Below, piece after piece: positions 26,073-33,059 of a stretch of 33,060 nucleotides of DNA. Positions within the stretch are counted from its first letter, which is position 1, and every line of letters starts with the position of its first letter. Source of the DNA: Betaproteobacteria bacterium. GTDB taxonomy: Bacteria; Pseudomonadota; Gammaproteobacteria; Burkholderiales; Casimicrobiaceae. A model generated the notes under the pieces. It ran no database searches and was not told the origin of the DNA. It saw only the letters and a list, made by a program, of their open reading frames with translations. A program made the position numbers and the translations under genes. Location: NCBI GenBank assembly GCA_013298765.1, contig JAAFJA010000025.1, positions 1 to 33,060 of the forward strand. Reading direction: 5' to 3'.

Positions 26073-26107
26073 CCCGCGTGCCCATCGCAAAGCGATCAGT
26101 TTGACCT

Positions 26108-26584
26108 ATGGACTTAGAAGCCCGCATCCACAGCGAACACCCAGACGAACTGCGCCTTTGGCTGCGCCTGCTCACCTGTACGCAGCTCATCGAAACGCGC
26201 GTGCGCAGCAATTTGCGCGAGCAATTTGGCACTACGTTGCCGCGCTTCGATTTGATGGCGCAGTTAGAGCGCGAACCTGACGGCATGCTCATGAAAGAGC
26301 TGTCGCGCCGCATGATGGTGACCGGCGGCAACGTGACGGGTATCACCGATCAGCTCGTCACCGAAGGTTTGGTCGAGAGAAACGACGTGGAAGGTGATCG
26401 TCGCGCGTATCGCGTATGCCTCACTGCGCGCGGGCGCAAAGCGTTTGCGGCGATGGCGAGAGCGCATGAGCAGTGGATCGTCGATGCATTCGCGTCATTG
26501 AGCGCTGCGGAGCGCGCCACGCTCGCGAAGTTACTTGGGCGATTGAAGTCGCGTCAGAAGACAATGGAAGAAGAAACTGCATGA
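26108..26584 (+). CDS. MarR family transcriptional regulator
   Basis: This is a 158-residue winged-helix regulator. The DNA-binding region is visible in [37 protein letters not shown] (recognition helix) and [19 protein letters not shown] (wing, with the DxRxxxxxLT signature of MarR). The last four bases overlap the next gene (ATGA), so it is translationally coupled to the crotonase. From its place inside the aromatic-CoA cluster it probably represses that cluster and responds to an aromatic acid or its CoA ester. MarR-type regulators of aromatic-CoA pathways are known, but the ligand here is inferred. Confidence 0.9.
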   Translation: MDLEARIHSEHPDELRLWLRLLTCTQLIETRVRSNLREQFGTTLPRFDLMAQLEREPDGMLMKELSRRMMVTGGNVTGITDQLVTEGLVERNDVEGDRRAYRVCLTARGRKAFAAMARAHEQWIVDAFASLSAAERATLAKLLGRLKSRQKTMEEETA

Positions 26585-27435
26585 AACATTTCATCGCCAC
26601 CGACAACCCCATGCGCGCGCAATTCGACACGAAAGCGAATTACGTTGCAAAACACTTTCGTTACGAGTGCAAAGACAGTGTCGCAACGATCACGCTCAAT
26701 CGCCCCGAGCGAAAAAATCCGCTCACCTTTGATTCGTATGGCGAGCTTCGCGATTTGTTCCGTGTATTGAACTACGCGACCGACGTGAAGGCGATTGTCG
26801 TTGCGGGCGAGGGCGGTAATTTCTGCTCTGGCGGCGATGTGCACGAAATCATCGGGCCGCTCACCAAGATGACCATGCCAGAACTGCTCGAATTCACTCG
26901 CATGACGGGCGACCTCGTAAAGGCGATGCGGCACTGTCCGCAACCCATCATCGCGGCGATCGATGGCGTGTGCGCAGGCGCAGGTGCGATGATCGCGCTC
27001 GCGGCTGACATGCGTATGGGTACGCCGCGCACGAAAACCGCATTCCTCTTCACACGCGTGGGCCTCGCGGGCGCAGACATGGGCGCATGCGCGCTGCTCC
27101 CGCGCATGATCGGGCAAGGGCGTGCGAGCGAACTGCTCTTCACCGGCCGTGCGATGACGGCGGACGAGGGGAAAGCCTGGGGTTTTTTCAACGCACTGCA
27201 CGAATCGGACGCGCTACTCGCCGCCGCACAATCGCTCGCCGCAGAACTCGCGAGTGGCCCCGCATTCGGCCACGCGATGACCAAAAACATGCTTAATCAA
27301 GAATGGAGCATGACGATCGACATGGCCATCGAAGCCGAAGCGCAAGCGCAGGCGATCTGCATGAAGACCGAAGACTTCCGTCGTGCGTACGAAGCGTTTT
27401 CGGCGAAGCAGAAGCCAGTATTTAAGGGGGATTAG
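26581..27435 (+). CDS. Enoyl-CoA hydratase/isomerase (crotonase) family protein
   Basis: This is a 284-residue crotonase. The oxyanion-hole segments are [11 protein letters not shown] and [16 protein letters not shown]. By alignment from memory with rat mitochondrial hydratase, the second catalytic glutamate is kept (Glu184, RASELLF), while the first is replaced by Arg159. An aspartate (Asp166, [12 protein letters not shown]) sits where PaaG-type isomerases and 4-chlorobenzoyl-CoA dehalogenase carry a catalytic Asp. This points to ring-opening or isomerase chemistry at least as much as simple hydration. The ATG at 26581 overlaps the marR stop. The gene is two bases from the acyl-CoA dehydrogenase gene and probably acts on the reduced ring product of the aminobenzoyl-CoA pathway. 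Confidence 0.87.
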   Translation: MKHFIATDNPMRAQFDTKANYVAKHFRYECKDSVATITLNRPERKNPLTFDSYGELRDLFRVLNYATDVKAIVVAGEGGNFCSGGDVHEIIGPLTKMTMPELLEFTRMTGDLVKAMRHCPQPIIAAIDGVCAGAGAMIALAADMRMGTPRTKTAFLFTRVGLAGADMGACALLPRMIGQGRASELLFTGRAMTADEGKAWGFFNALHESDALLAAAQSLAAELASGPAFGHAMTKNMLNQEWSMTIDMAIEAEAQAQAICMKTEDFRRAYEAFSAKQKPVFKGD

Positions 27436-27437
27436 CG

Positions 27438-28616
27438 ATGCGCGCCCCTACCGACCACCTCTCGCTCCCCTTCTTCGAAAGCGCCCACCGCGAAATTGGC
27501 AATTGCCTTGCCGATTGGTTGCCTAAGCAATCGATTGACGAAGCGGACGACCGCCGCGCCTGCCGCGATTGGGTTTCGCTGCTCGGAAAGAATCAGTGGC
27601 TTCGCTACTGCGTTGCAAAGCGTGATGGCGGCGTGTTCGATGCGCTCGATTCGCGCGCGCTTGTGATCTTGCGTGAGAACCTGGCGTTTCATTCGCCGCT
27701 TGCCGATTTCGCGTTCGCCATGCAAGGCTTAGGCTCCGGCGCGATCACGCTCGCCGGCACTGATGAACAACGCGCGAAATATTTGCCCGCGGTCGCAAGC
27801 GGTGCAAAGATCGCCGCCTTCGCGCTTTCAGAGCCGGACGCAGGCTCAGATGTGGCCGCCATGGCAACCACCGCCATTGAAACTGCGAATGGCTACGTAT
27901 TGAACGGCAGCAAAACGTGGATTAGCAACGGTGGCCTTGCAGACTTCTACTGCGTTTTCGCAAAAACCAATCCCGATGCGGGCTCACGCGGCATCAGCGC
28001 CTTCATCGTTGATGCCAAAACGCCGGGCCTTGATGATTCCGCGCACATTCACGTGATGGCGCCGCATCCGCTGGCGACATTGAAATTCGAAAATTGTGTT
28101 GTCCCCAAAACGGCGTTGCTCGGTTCGGTCGATGGCGGCTTCAAGCTTGCCATGCAAACGCTCGATATATTTCGCGCCTCGGTCGCCGCCGCTGCGCTCG
28201 GGATGGCGCGTCGCGCACTGCATGAAGCGATTGCGTGGAGTACGACGCGAAAAATGTTCAAGCAAACGCTCGCTGATTTTCAGCTCACGCAAGCGAAGCT
28301 GGGCGACATGGCAACCTTGATCGACGCTGCGGCGCTGCTCACCTATCGCGCCGCGTGGTTACGCGACACGCAAGACGCGCGGACAACGAAAGAGGCGGCG
28401 ATGGCGAAGATGACTGCGACCGAGAACGCGCAGCGCGTGATTGATACGGCGCTGCAAATGCACGGCGGGCGTGGCGTCGAAGTGGGCGCGGTCGTTGAGC
28501 ATCTCTATCGCGACATTCGATCGCTGCGCATTTATGAGGGCGCGACTGAAGTGCAGCAATTGATTGTGGGGAAAGCGGTGCTCGCCGAGGCCGCCGCGGC
28601 CGCGCAAGGAGCGTGA
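27438..28616 (+). CDS. Acyl-CoA dehydrogenase family protein
   Basis: This is a 392-residue FAD enzyme of the acyl-CoA dehydrogenase family. The flavin and substrate segments [20 protein letters not shown] and [19 protein letters not shown] are typical, and the C-terminal [18 protein letters not shown] holds the usual catalytic glutamate (YEG). The [19 protein letters not shown] region matches the final helices. The N-terminal 100 residues are less conserved. In this cluster it would catalyse an alpha,beta-dehydrogenation step of the beta-oxidation-like phase after ring reduction. It starts two bases after the crotonase stop, and its own stop is separated by one base from the ligase GTG. Confidence 0.92.
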   Translation: MRAPTDHLSLPFFESAHREIGNCLADWLPKQSIDEADDRRACRDWVSLLGKNQWLRYCVAKRDGGVFDALDSRALVILRENLAFHSPLADFAFAMQGLGSGAITLAGTDEQRAKYLPAVASGAKIAAFALSEPDAGSDVAAMATTAIETANGYVLNGSKTWISNGGLADFYCVFAKTNPDAGSRGISAFIVDAKTPGLDDSAHIHVMAPHPLATLKFENCVVPKTALLGSVDGGFKLAMQTLDIFRASVAAAALGMARRALHEAIAWSTTRKMFKQTLADFQLTQAKLGDMATLIDAAALLTYRAAWLRDTQDARTTKEAAMAKMTATENAQRVIDTALQMHGGRGVEVGAVVEHLYRDIRSLRIYEGATEVQQLIVGKAVLAEAAAAAQGA

Positions 28617-28617
28617 T

Positions 28618-30279
28618 GTGGAAGGTAGTGACCCAAGTAACAAGCCAAGCGAAATGCCAGACAACTTATCCGCTATTCGAACGAAAGTGCTAGGGCGACT
28701 GCCACAATTCGTTTATTTATCAGAAGAATACGAAATTAGTGGTGATGCCAATATCGTTGGGGCGTTACTCGACGAAGCTGTTATTACAAAAGGGTATGCG
28801 AATCAGGTGATGTTGCGCAGCGATCGCGTGAATTTCACCTATGCGGAATCGCTGGAGCGCGTTAATCGAATCGCGAACGTGTTGGTGAACGAATGCGGCT
28901 TGAAACCCGGCGATCGGGTGCTCTTGCGCGGCGGCAATTCGATTGGCTTTGCGCTCTCTTGGCTTGCGGTTGTCAAAGCGGGCGGTGTAGCGGTTGCCAC
29001 CATGCCGCTCTTGCGCGCGAAAGAGTTGCGCGAAATCATTGATAAAGCAACGCCAACCATTGCGATTTGCGATGTGGCCTTGCGCGATGAACTCGATCAA
29101 GCGATCGTCGCCGCGGCAGGCGTTGAGCGCGGTGATCAACGTATCGATGTCGTGATTTACAACCGCGCCGATGCGCCCGATGATCTCGGCGCGCGTGCCG
29201 AAAAAATGAGCGCAGAATTCGCGACACATGGCGGCAGCGCAGACGATGTCGCCATGCTCGCGTTCACCTCCGGCACAACCGGCACGCCCAAAGCCGCCAT
29301 GCACACGCATCGCGATCTGCTCTGCGCTTGCAATGCGTGGCCGAAGCATGTGCTTAAAGCCACCAGTGAAGACATCGTGATCGGATCACCGCCGCTCGCG
29401 TTCACATTTGGCTTGGGCGGTTTGCTGCTGTTCCCGATGAGCGTTGGCGCATCGGTGTATTTCCCTTCAAAGCCCTACACGCCCGAGTCGATGGTGCAAA
29501 CGATCCGCGACATCGGCGCGACGATCACCTACACCGCGCCCACGTTCTATCGACAGATGGCACCCTTCGCCAAAGCCGTCGAATTGCCATCGCTCAAAAA
29601 ATCCGTGAGCGCGGGCGAAGGCTTGCCCGATGCAACGCGCACGCTCTGGCGCGCGGCGACTGGCGTTGAAATGACCGACGGCATCGGCGCGACTGAGATG
29701 TTTCACATCTTCATCTCATCGCCGCCGGAAGAAGTGCGTCGCGGCGCAATCGGTAAAGTGGTGCCGGGCTACATCGCGAAAGTGGTCGATGATGAAGGCA
29801 ATGAAGTGCCGCGCGGCACCGTCGGCAAACTCGCCGTCATCGGCCCGACTGGCTGCAAGTATTTAGACGATCCGCGCCAGGCGAATTACGTGAAGCACGG
29901 CTGGAACTATCCGGGCGACGCGTTCTTGCAGGATGAAGACGACTACTTCTTCTACCAAGCGCGCGCGGACGACATGATCATCACCTCTGGCTATAACGTT
30001 GGCGGCCCCGAAGTTGAAGATGCGCTCTTGAAACATCCGGCCGTCGCCGAATGTGGCGTGATCGGTAAGCCCGATGATGAGCGCGGCATGATCGTGAAAG
30101 CTTTCGTCGTCTTGAAGCCCGCGTACGCGAACGACACCAACATGGAGCGCACGCTGCAAGATCACGTAAAGGCCATGCTCGCCCCCTACAAATACCCGCG
30201 CGAAATCGAGTTTCGCAACGCACTCCCGCGCACCGAAACGGGAAAACTTCAACGCTTCAAACTGCGCGCCGAAGGATGA
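28618..30279 (+). CDS. 2-aminobenzoate-CoA ligase (benzoate-CoA ligase family)
   Basis: This is a 553-residue acyl-adenylate-forming ligase that activates an aromatic acid to its CoA thioester with ATP. Motifs in order are the phosphate loop FTSGTTGTPKAAMHTHRD (Thr217), DGIGATEMFHIF, the hinge region YQARADDMIITSGYNVGGPE and the catalytic lysine in PRTETGKLQR (Lys543). It resembles the benzoate/2-aminobenzoate ligase group, and the neighbouring monooxygenase/reductase makes 2-aminobenzoate the likeliest substrate. A GTG start at 28618 is chosen because GGAG lies seven bases upstream, within the end of the dehydrogenase gene. An ATG at 28654 is an alternative. The stop overlaps the ridA start. 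Confidence 0.9.
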   Translation: MEGSDPSNKPSEMPDNLSAIRTKVLGRLPQFVYLSEEYEISGDANIVGALLDEAVITKGYANQVMLRSDRVNFTYAESLERVNRIANVLVNECGLKPGDRVLLRGGNSIGFALSWLAVVKAGGVAVATMPLLRAKELREIIDKATPTIAICDVALRDELDQAIVAAAGVERGDQRIDVVIYNRADAPDDLGARAEKMSAEFATHGGSADDVAMLAFTSGTTGTPKAAMHTHRDLLCACNAWPKHVLKATSEDIVIGSPPLAFTFGLGGLLLFPMSVGASVYFPSKPYTPESMVQTIRDIGATITYTAPTFYRQMAPFAKAVELPSLKKSVSAGEGLPDATRTLWRAATGVEMTDGIGATEMFHIFISSPPEEVRRGAIGKVVPGYIAKVVDDEGNEVPRGTVGKLAVIGPTGCKYLDDPRQANYVKHGWNYPGDAFLQDEDDYFFYQARADDMIITSGYNVGGPEVEDALLKHPAVAECGVIGKPDDERGMIVKAFVVLKPAYANDTNMERTLQDHVKAMLAPYKYPREIEFRNALPRTETGKLQRFKLRAEG

Positions 30280-30680
30280 TGATGCACACACTATTGCAGC
30301 CCGAAGGCTGGACACCGCCAAAAGGCTACGCCAACGGCATCGCCGCACGCGGCACGCAGGTTTACGTCGGCGGACAAATCGGCTGGAATTCGCAGCAGCA
30401 ATTCGAAAGTGACGACTTCATTGCGCAAACCAAACAAGCGCTAGAAAACATCAAAGCCGTCCTCGCCTGCGCAGGCGCCGCGCCCGAACACATGGTGCGC
30501 ATGACCTGGTACGTCATCGATCGCGACGAATACAACGCGCGCCTCAAAGAACTAGGCGCGGTCTACCGCGAAGTGATGGGCAAAAACTTTCCCGCCATGA
30601 GCTGTGTCGCCGTCGCCGGGCTCATGGAAAAGCGCGCAAAGGTGGAGATTGAGGTGACCGCCGTCGTGCCGGATTTGTAG
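30276..30680 (+). CDS. RidA (YjgF/UK114) family protein
   Basis: This is a 134-residue protein of the Rid family, small trimeric proteins of which some hydrolyse enamines and imines to ketones and ammonia. Family features are VYVGGQIGWN, QALENIKAVLACAGA, VRMTWYVIDRDEY and FPAMSCVAVAGLMEKRAKVEIE. The arginine of archetypal RidA (FPARS, Arg105 in E. coli) is replaced by Met108, so it belongs to a Rid subgroup for which deaminase activity should not be assumed. The ATG overlaps the ligase stop (ATGATGATG at 30276-30284 gives three possible starts). Its place beside a 2-amino-ring pathway suggests it handles an enamine or reactive intermediate, which is inference. Confidence 0.88.
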   Translation: MMMHTLLQPEGWTPPKGYANGIAARGTQVYVGGQIGWNSQQQFESDDFIAQTKQALENIKAVLACAGAAPEHMVRMTWYVIDRDEYNARLKELGAVYREVMGKNFPAMSCVAVAGLMEKRAKVEIEVTAVVPDL

Positions 30681-30808
30681 GCGCGGGCTTGACCGCGCTT
30701 CATGGGCATGTAAGGTGCGACCCCTCGCACCCAAGTTGATACCAACCGAGATGGATTGAAGATTTGCGCTTCGCGCATATCGGCCACAAGGTGCGATAGG
30801 ATCGCACC
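30676..30808. repeat. Three intergenic palindromes of two families
   Basis: A unit of the TGTAGG family (30676-30700, stem GCGCGG/CCGCGC, loop GCTTGA) overlaps the ridA stop. Two palindromes of another type follow: GGTGCGA with TCGCACC (30714-30720 and 30725-30731) and GGTGCGAT with ATCGCACC (30790-30797 and 30801-30808). These hairpins separate the catabolic cluster from the cassette array and could also stop or stabilise its transcript. Confidence 0.75.
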
Positions 30809-30841
30809 CTACGAGCCGCATCGGTACTGCCAGCGTATCTC

Positions 30842-30872
30842 TTGAAAATCGTGTGTTGATAAAAGTTATCAT
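30842..30872 (+). promoter_or_regulatory. Candidate promoter with overlapping inverted repeat before the cassette array
   Basis: TTGAAA (30842-30847) and TATCAT (30867-30872) resemble -35 and -10 boxes, but the 19-base spacing is longer than ideal. A perfect inverted repeat, TGATAA with TTATCA (30857-30862 and 30866-30871), overlaps the -10 and could be an operator. Position and direction suit transcription of the cassettes. Confidence 0.4.
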
Positions 30873-30875
30873 GCG

Positions 30876-30899
30876 CGAAGTTTGACAACTCACGTTAGG
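30876..30899 (+). other. Cassette insertion point with GTTAGGC core (attI-like or attC remnant)
   Basis: GTTAGGC (30893-30899) fits the GTTRRRY crossover core and stands seven bases before the first cassette start codon. The bases before it (TTTGACAACTCAC) give only a partial match to a second box, so it could be an attI site or the end of a truncated attC. No integrase gene lies upstream. Confidence 0.6.
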
Positions 30900-30905
30900 C
30901 ATCGT

Positions 30906-31199
30906 ATGTCAGAGCCCGTCCTTTCTGCCCTGATCCTCACGCCGGTTATTCTGGGGGTTCTCGCCAGCGTGGCAGTATGGCGCTTGGTAAGCCACCCAAT
31001 ACTCTTTCTTGCCGTCTCTATATCTTCACTGCTGGGTGTGCAGGCTGTGGTATCGCCTGTGGCAATAGCCTCGTTTCTCACGCCCAATAGCCTCGCGCAT
31101 GATGCCTTTGTTCGCGGCGTCTTGGCGGGCACCGCAGGGATTGTGATTCTCGGTATTCCTTTGTTGTGGTGGCTATTTAAGGGGCTGCGCCGTGCCTAA
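30906..31199 (+). CDS. Cassette-borne small membrane protein of unknown function
   Basis: This is a 97-residue protein with three hydrophobic helices (about residues 5-25, 30-57 and 70-92) and a short basic C-terminus (KGLRRA). No family was recognised. The start at 30906 lies seven bases after the GTTAGGC core, as is usual for integron cassettes, and the stop codon TAA is inside the GCCTAAC box of the following attC site. These two features, more than the sequence, support it as a real cassette gene. The inner membrane is the likely location. Confidence 0.75.
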   Translation: MSEPVLSALILTPVILGVLASVAVWRLVSHPILFLAVSISSLLGVQAVVSPVAIASFLTPNSLAHDAFVRGVLAGTAGIVILGIPLLWWLFKGLRRA

Positions 31200-31274
31200 C
31201 ATTGCGGTCAAGGCGCTCCCTTCGGTCGCTGGGACGCGCCGTAAGCGGCGCGCCCCTCACCTTGAACGTTAGGT
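31194..31274 (+). other. Integron attC site, 81 bp
   Basis: GCCTAAC (31194-31200) and GTTAGGT (31268-31274) form the outer boxes. Inner boxes containing TCAAGG and CCTTGA pair, and GC-rich hairpin sequence (GCGCC...GGCGC) lies between. This is the normal folded attC architecture. It follows the membrane protein gene and precedes the glutathione transferase gene by 15 bases. Confidence 0.9.
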
Positions 31275-31289
31275 GTCACAGGAGAGACC

Positions 31290-31925
31290 GTGAAGCTCAT
31301 CGGCATGCTTGACTCCCCCTACGTACGACGCGTAGCGATCTCGTTCCAGTTTCTTGGACTGAAGTTCGAGCATCAGTCGCTGTCCGTGTTTCGCACGTTC
31401 GCAGAGTTCAGTCGGATCAATCCCGTCGTCAAGGCTCCCACACTCGTGTGCGACGACGGAGAGGTGTTGATGGATTCAACACTCATCATTGAGTACGCGC
31501 AGTCTCTGGCTCGCCCGCGCTCGCTTATGCCCAGCGCGCCGAAGGAACTTCAGCATGACTTATGCGTGATTGGCCTTGCCCTCGCTGCGACCGAGAAGAG
31601 CGTTCAGGTCGTCTACGAGCACGGACTACGCCCGCCAGAGAAGGTGCACGCGCCGTGGCTGAACCGAGTTACAGACCAGACACTCGCCGCTTTTGGTGAA
31701 CTAGAGCGGAAACTGACTACAAGGCCGCTTCCTGTTGACCGATCGCAGATCACTCAGGCGAGCATCACGGTTGCTGTTGCTTGGCACTTTAGTCAGCAGA
31801 TGATTCCTTCGGCTATCCCGGCAACTCAGTTTCCGCGGCTAGCGGCCTTTTCCGAGGCATCAGAGTCGTTGCCAGAATTCAAGGCCGCACCGCACGGCGA
31901 CAGCACCTACATCGGTGACGCTTAA
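31290..31925 (+). CDS. Glutathione S-transferase family protein (cassette gene)
   Basis: This is a 211-residue protein. The N-terminal thioredoxin-like domain has MLDSPYVRRVAIS (glutathione-site serine region), a proline preceded by VVKA (VVKAPTLVCDDG) and DSTLIIEYA, all typical of bacterial GSTs of the YibF/YfcF kind. An all-helical C-terminal domain follows from about residue 85. The GTG start at 31290 has GGAGAG three bases before it. The stop overlaps the GCTTAAC box of the next attC. As mobile cassette cargo it may serve in detoxification of electrophiles; the substrate is unknown. Confidence 0.88.
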   Translation: MKLIGMLDSPYVRRVAISFQFLGLKFEHQSLSVFRTFAEFSRINPVVKAPTLVCDDGEVLMDSTLIIEYAQSLARPRSLMPSAPKELQHDLCVIGLALAATEKSVQVVYEHGLRPPEKVHAPWLNRVTDQTLAAFGELERKLTTRPLPVDRSQITQASITVAVAWHFSQQMIPSAIPATQFPRLAAFSEASESLPEFKAAPHGDSTYIGDA

Positions 31926-32051
31926 CACCTCGTTCAACGCCGACCCGCTGCGGCAGGCAGCGTAAGGCTGGTCAGAGGTACGGTGTACATTCTCTGGGCC
32001 AACCCTTTACGCCGCCTGCCTCCGCGGTCGGCGTTAACTCGAACGTTAGGC
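31920..32051 (+). other. Integron attC site, 132 bp
   Basis: GCTTAAC (31920-31926) and GTTAGGC (32045-32051) are the outer boxes. Inside, AACGCCGACC pairs perfectly with GGTCGGCGTT, and GCGGCAGGCAGCGTAA pairs with a slightly imperfect complement before the distal arm, giving a long stem. The site closes the glutathione transferase cassette. Confidence 0.92.
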
Positions 32052-32120
32052 CTCACATAATCTTCCCTAGCTGATCGCGGGGGAAGGCACATGGGCCGTA
32101 TTGAATAAGAGGATCTACTT

Positions 32121-32588
32121 GTGTCTCCGAATGTTGCCTTTAGAGAAGTGGATGAGCAGACCCTCGCGGCCGTTCTCTCTGTCACGCTTACTGCTGAGCA
32201 AGAGCCCTACGTTGGCACCGTTGCCGAGGCTCTTGAGGAGGCTCGCGAACTGCCCGAAGGCAAGCCTTGGTATCGAGCCGTTTTTGATGGCGAGCTTGCG
32301 GTTGGGTTCGTGATGCTTAGCTGGAACGTGCCACCCAATCCACCAGAGATCATCGGGCCATGGTACCTGTGGAAACTGATCGTCGACTCTCGCTACCAGG
32401 GCCGCGGGTACGGTCGGGCCATCATTGAAAAGGTAGTCGAGATTGTGCGTGCCGAGGGCGCCGAGACACTTCTCACCAGCTACGCTTTGGGGTCAGATAA
32501 CCCTGGGCCCTTCTATCAGCACGTTGGGTTCAGCCCGACTGGGGAAGTCAACATTGACGGCGAAATCATCGTCGCACTCAAACTTTGA
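32121..32588 (+). CDS. GNAT family N-acetyltransferase (cassette gene)
   Basis: This is a 155-residue acetyltransferase. The acetyl-CoA-binding motif is DSRYQGRGYGRAIIEKV at about residues 90-106, preceded by the WYLWKLIV strand and followed by NPGPFYQHVGFSPTGE, the usual GNAT C-terminal strand pair. The GTG at 32121 has AAGAGGA seven bases upstream. It lies 69 bases after an attC core and so occupies the third cassette position, but no attC was recognised after its stop. Substrate unknown; such cassette GNATs include antibiotic and polyamine acetylating enzymes, but nothing here decides between them. Confidence 0.87.
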   Translation: MSPNVAFREVDEQTLAAVLSVTLTAEQEPYVGTVAEALEEARELPEGKPWYRAVFDGELAVGFVMLSWNVPPNPPEIIGPWYLWKLIVDSRYQGRGYGRAIIEKVVEIVRAEGAETLLTSYALGSDNPGPFYQHVGFSPTGEVNIDGEIIVALKL

Positions 32589-32719
32589 TCGCCGTGAGCG
32601 GCTACACCACAGTGGCAGTCAGGCGCATAGTTTCGACTGCGCTTCGCCCGTTCGCCCATCACAAATTCGAAGAACACGCCCCATAATTTCGGTTGTAAAC
32701 AGTTTTACAGGAGACAGTG
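32589..32719. other. Gap after the GNAT gene without a recognisable attC
   Basis: This is the place where the attC site of the GNAT cassette would be expected. No RYYYAAC/GTTRRRY pair was found. A small hairpin, GCCG with CGGC (about 32591-32602), is present. A ribosome binding site, GGAGA, stands before the next ORF. Confidence 0.4.
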
Positions 32720-32947
32720 ATGGATGTACGAGACATGCAAGGCAATCCGGCAATTTGGGAAGAATTGTAGTGGGCGGATCTGAGTAGCAGAGAAAAAGAG
32801 CTTTGGACCGCTCTCGGATGGCGACAAGATAAATGGGATGGGAACAACGCGCCATCAAGTGCTGATAAAGATTGGCGTGACTTGAACCCGCAGGAGCAAG
32901 TTGCGGCGATGAGCCTTGGATTTACCGAGGACATGGGGAGTATCTGA
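32720..32947 (+). pseudogene. Short two-repeat ORF interrupted by an in-frame amber codon
   Basis: After a good ribosome binding site (GGAGA) an ORF starts MDVRDMQGNPAIWEEL. It meets TAG at 32768-32770 and continues open in the same frame for 58 codons to TGA at 32945-32947. The downstream part reads as two related motifs of the form W..L...E......LG: WADLSSREKELWTALGW and DWRDLNPQEQVAAMSLGF. This suggests a formerly intact 74-residue protein, or a readthrough. The final codons lie inside the right terminal repeat. No named family is claimed. Confidence 0.5.
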
Positions 32948-33059
32948 ATTTCTGTGTATGAGGCGCGTTGAGAGTTATCCACGGCGCGCGCGAAAGCTCC
33001 TTGCATAGAGCACGTTTCGCGCGCGCGGTGGGTAACTCGGTGGTGGCATGTTAAGCCAG
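32936..33059. repeat. Right arm of the 124-bp terminal inverted repeat
   Basis: This arm is the exact reverse complement of 1-124. It overlaps the end of the interrupted ORF, contains the same GC-rich imperfect hairpin, and ends in GTTAAGC (33050-33056) near the window end. As at the left end, it stands directly downstream of a small gene. One further base (33060) follows. Confidence 0.9.

Noticed and set aside
25755-26117. Open frame with repeated peptide units of the GDDLASLGCHG type
   Set aside because: It is a translation of the palindromic repeats that runs over from inside the monooxygenase gene; it has no ribosome binding site or recognisable domain.
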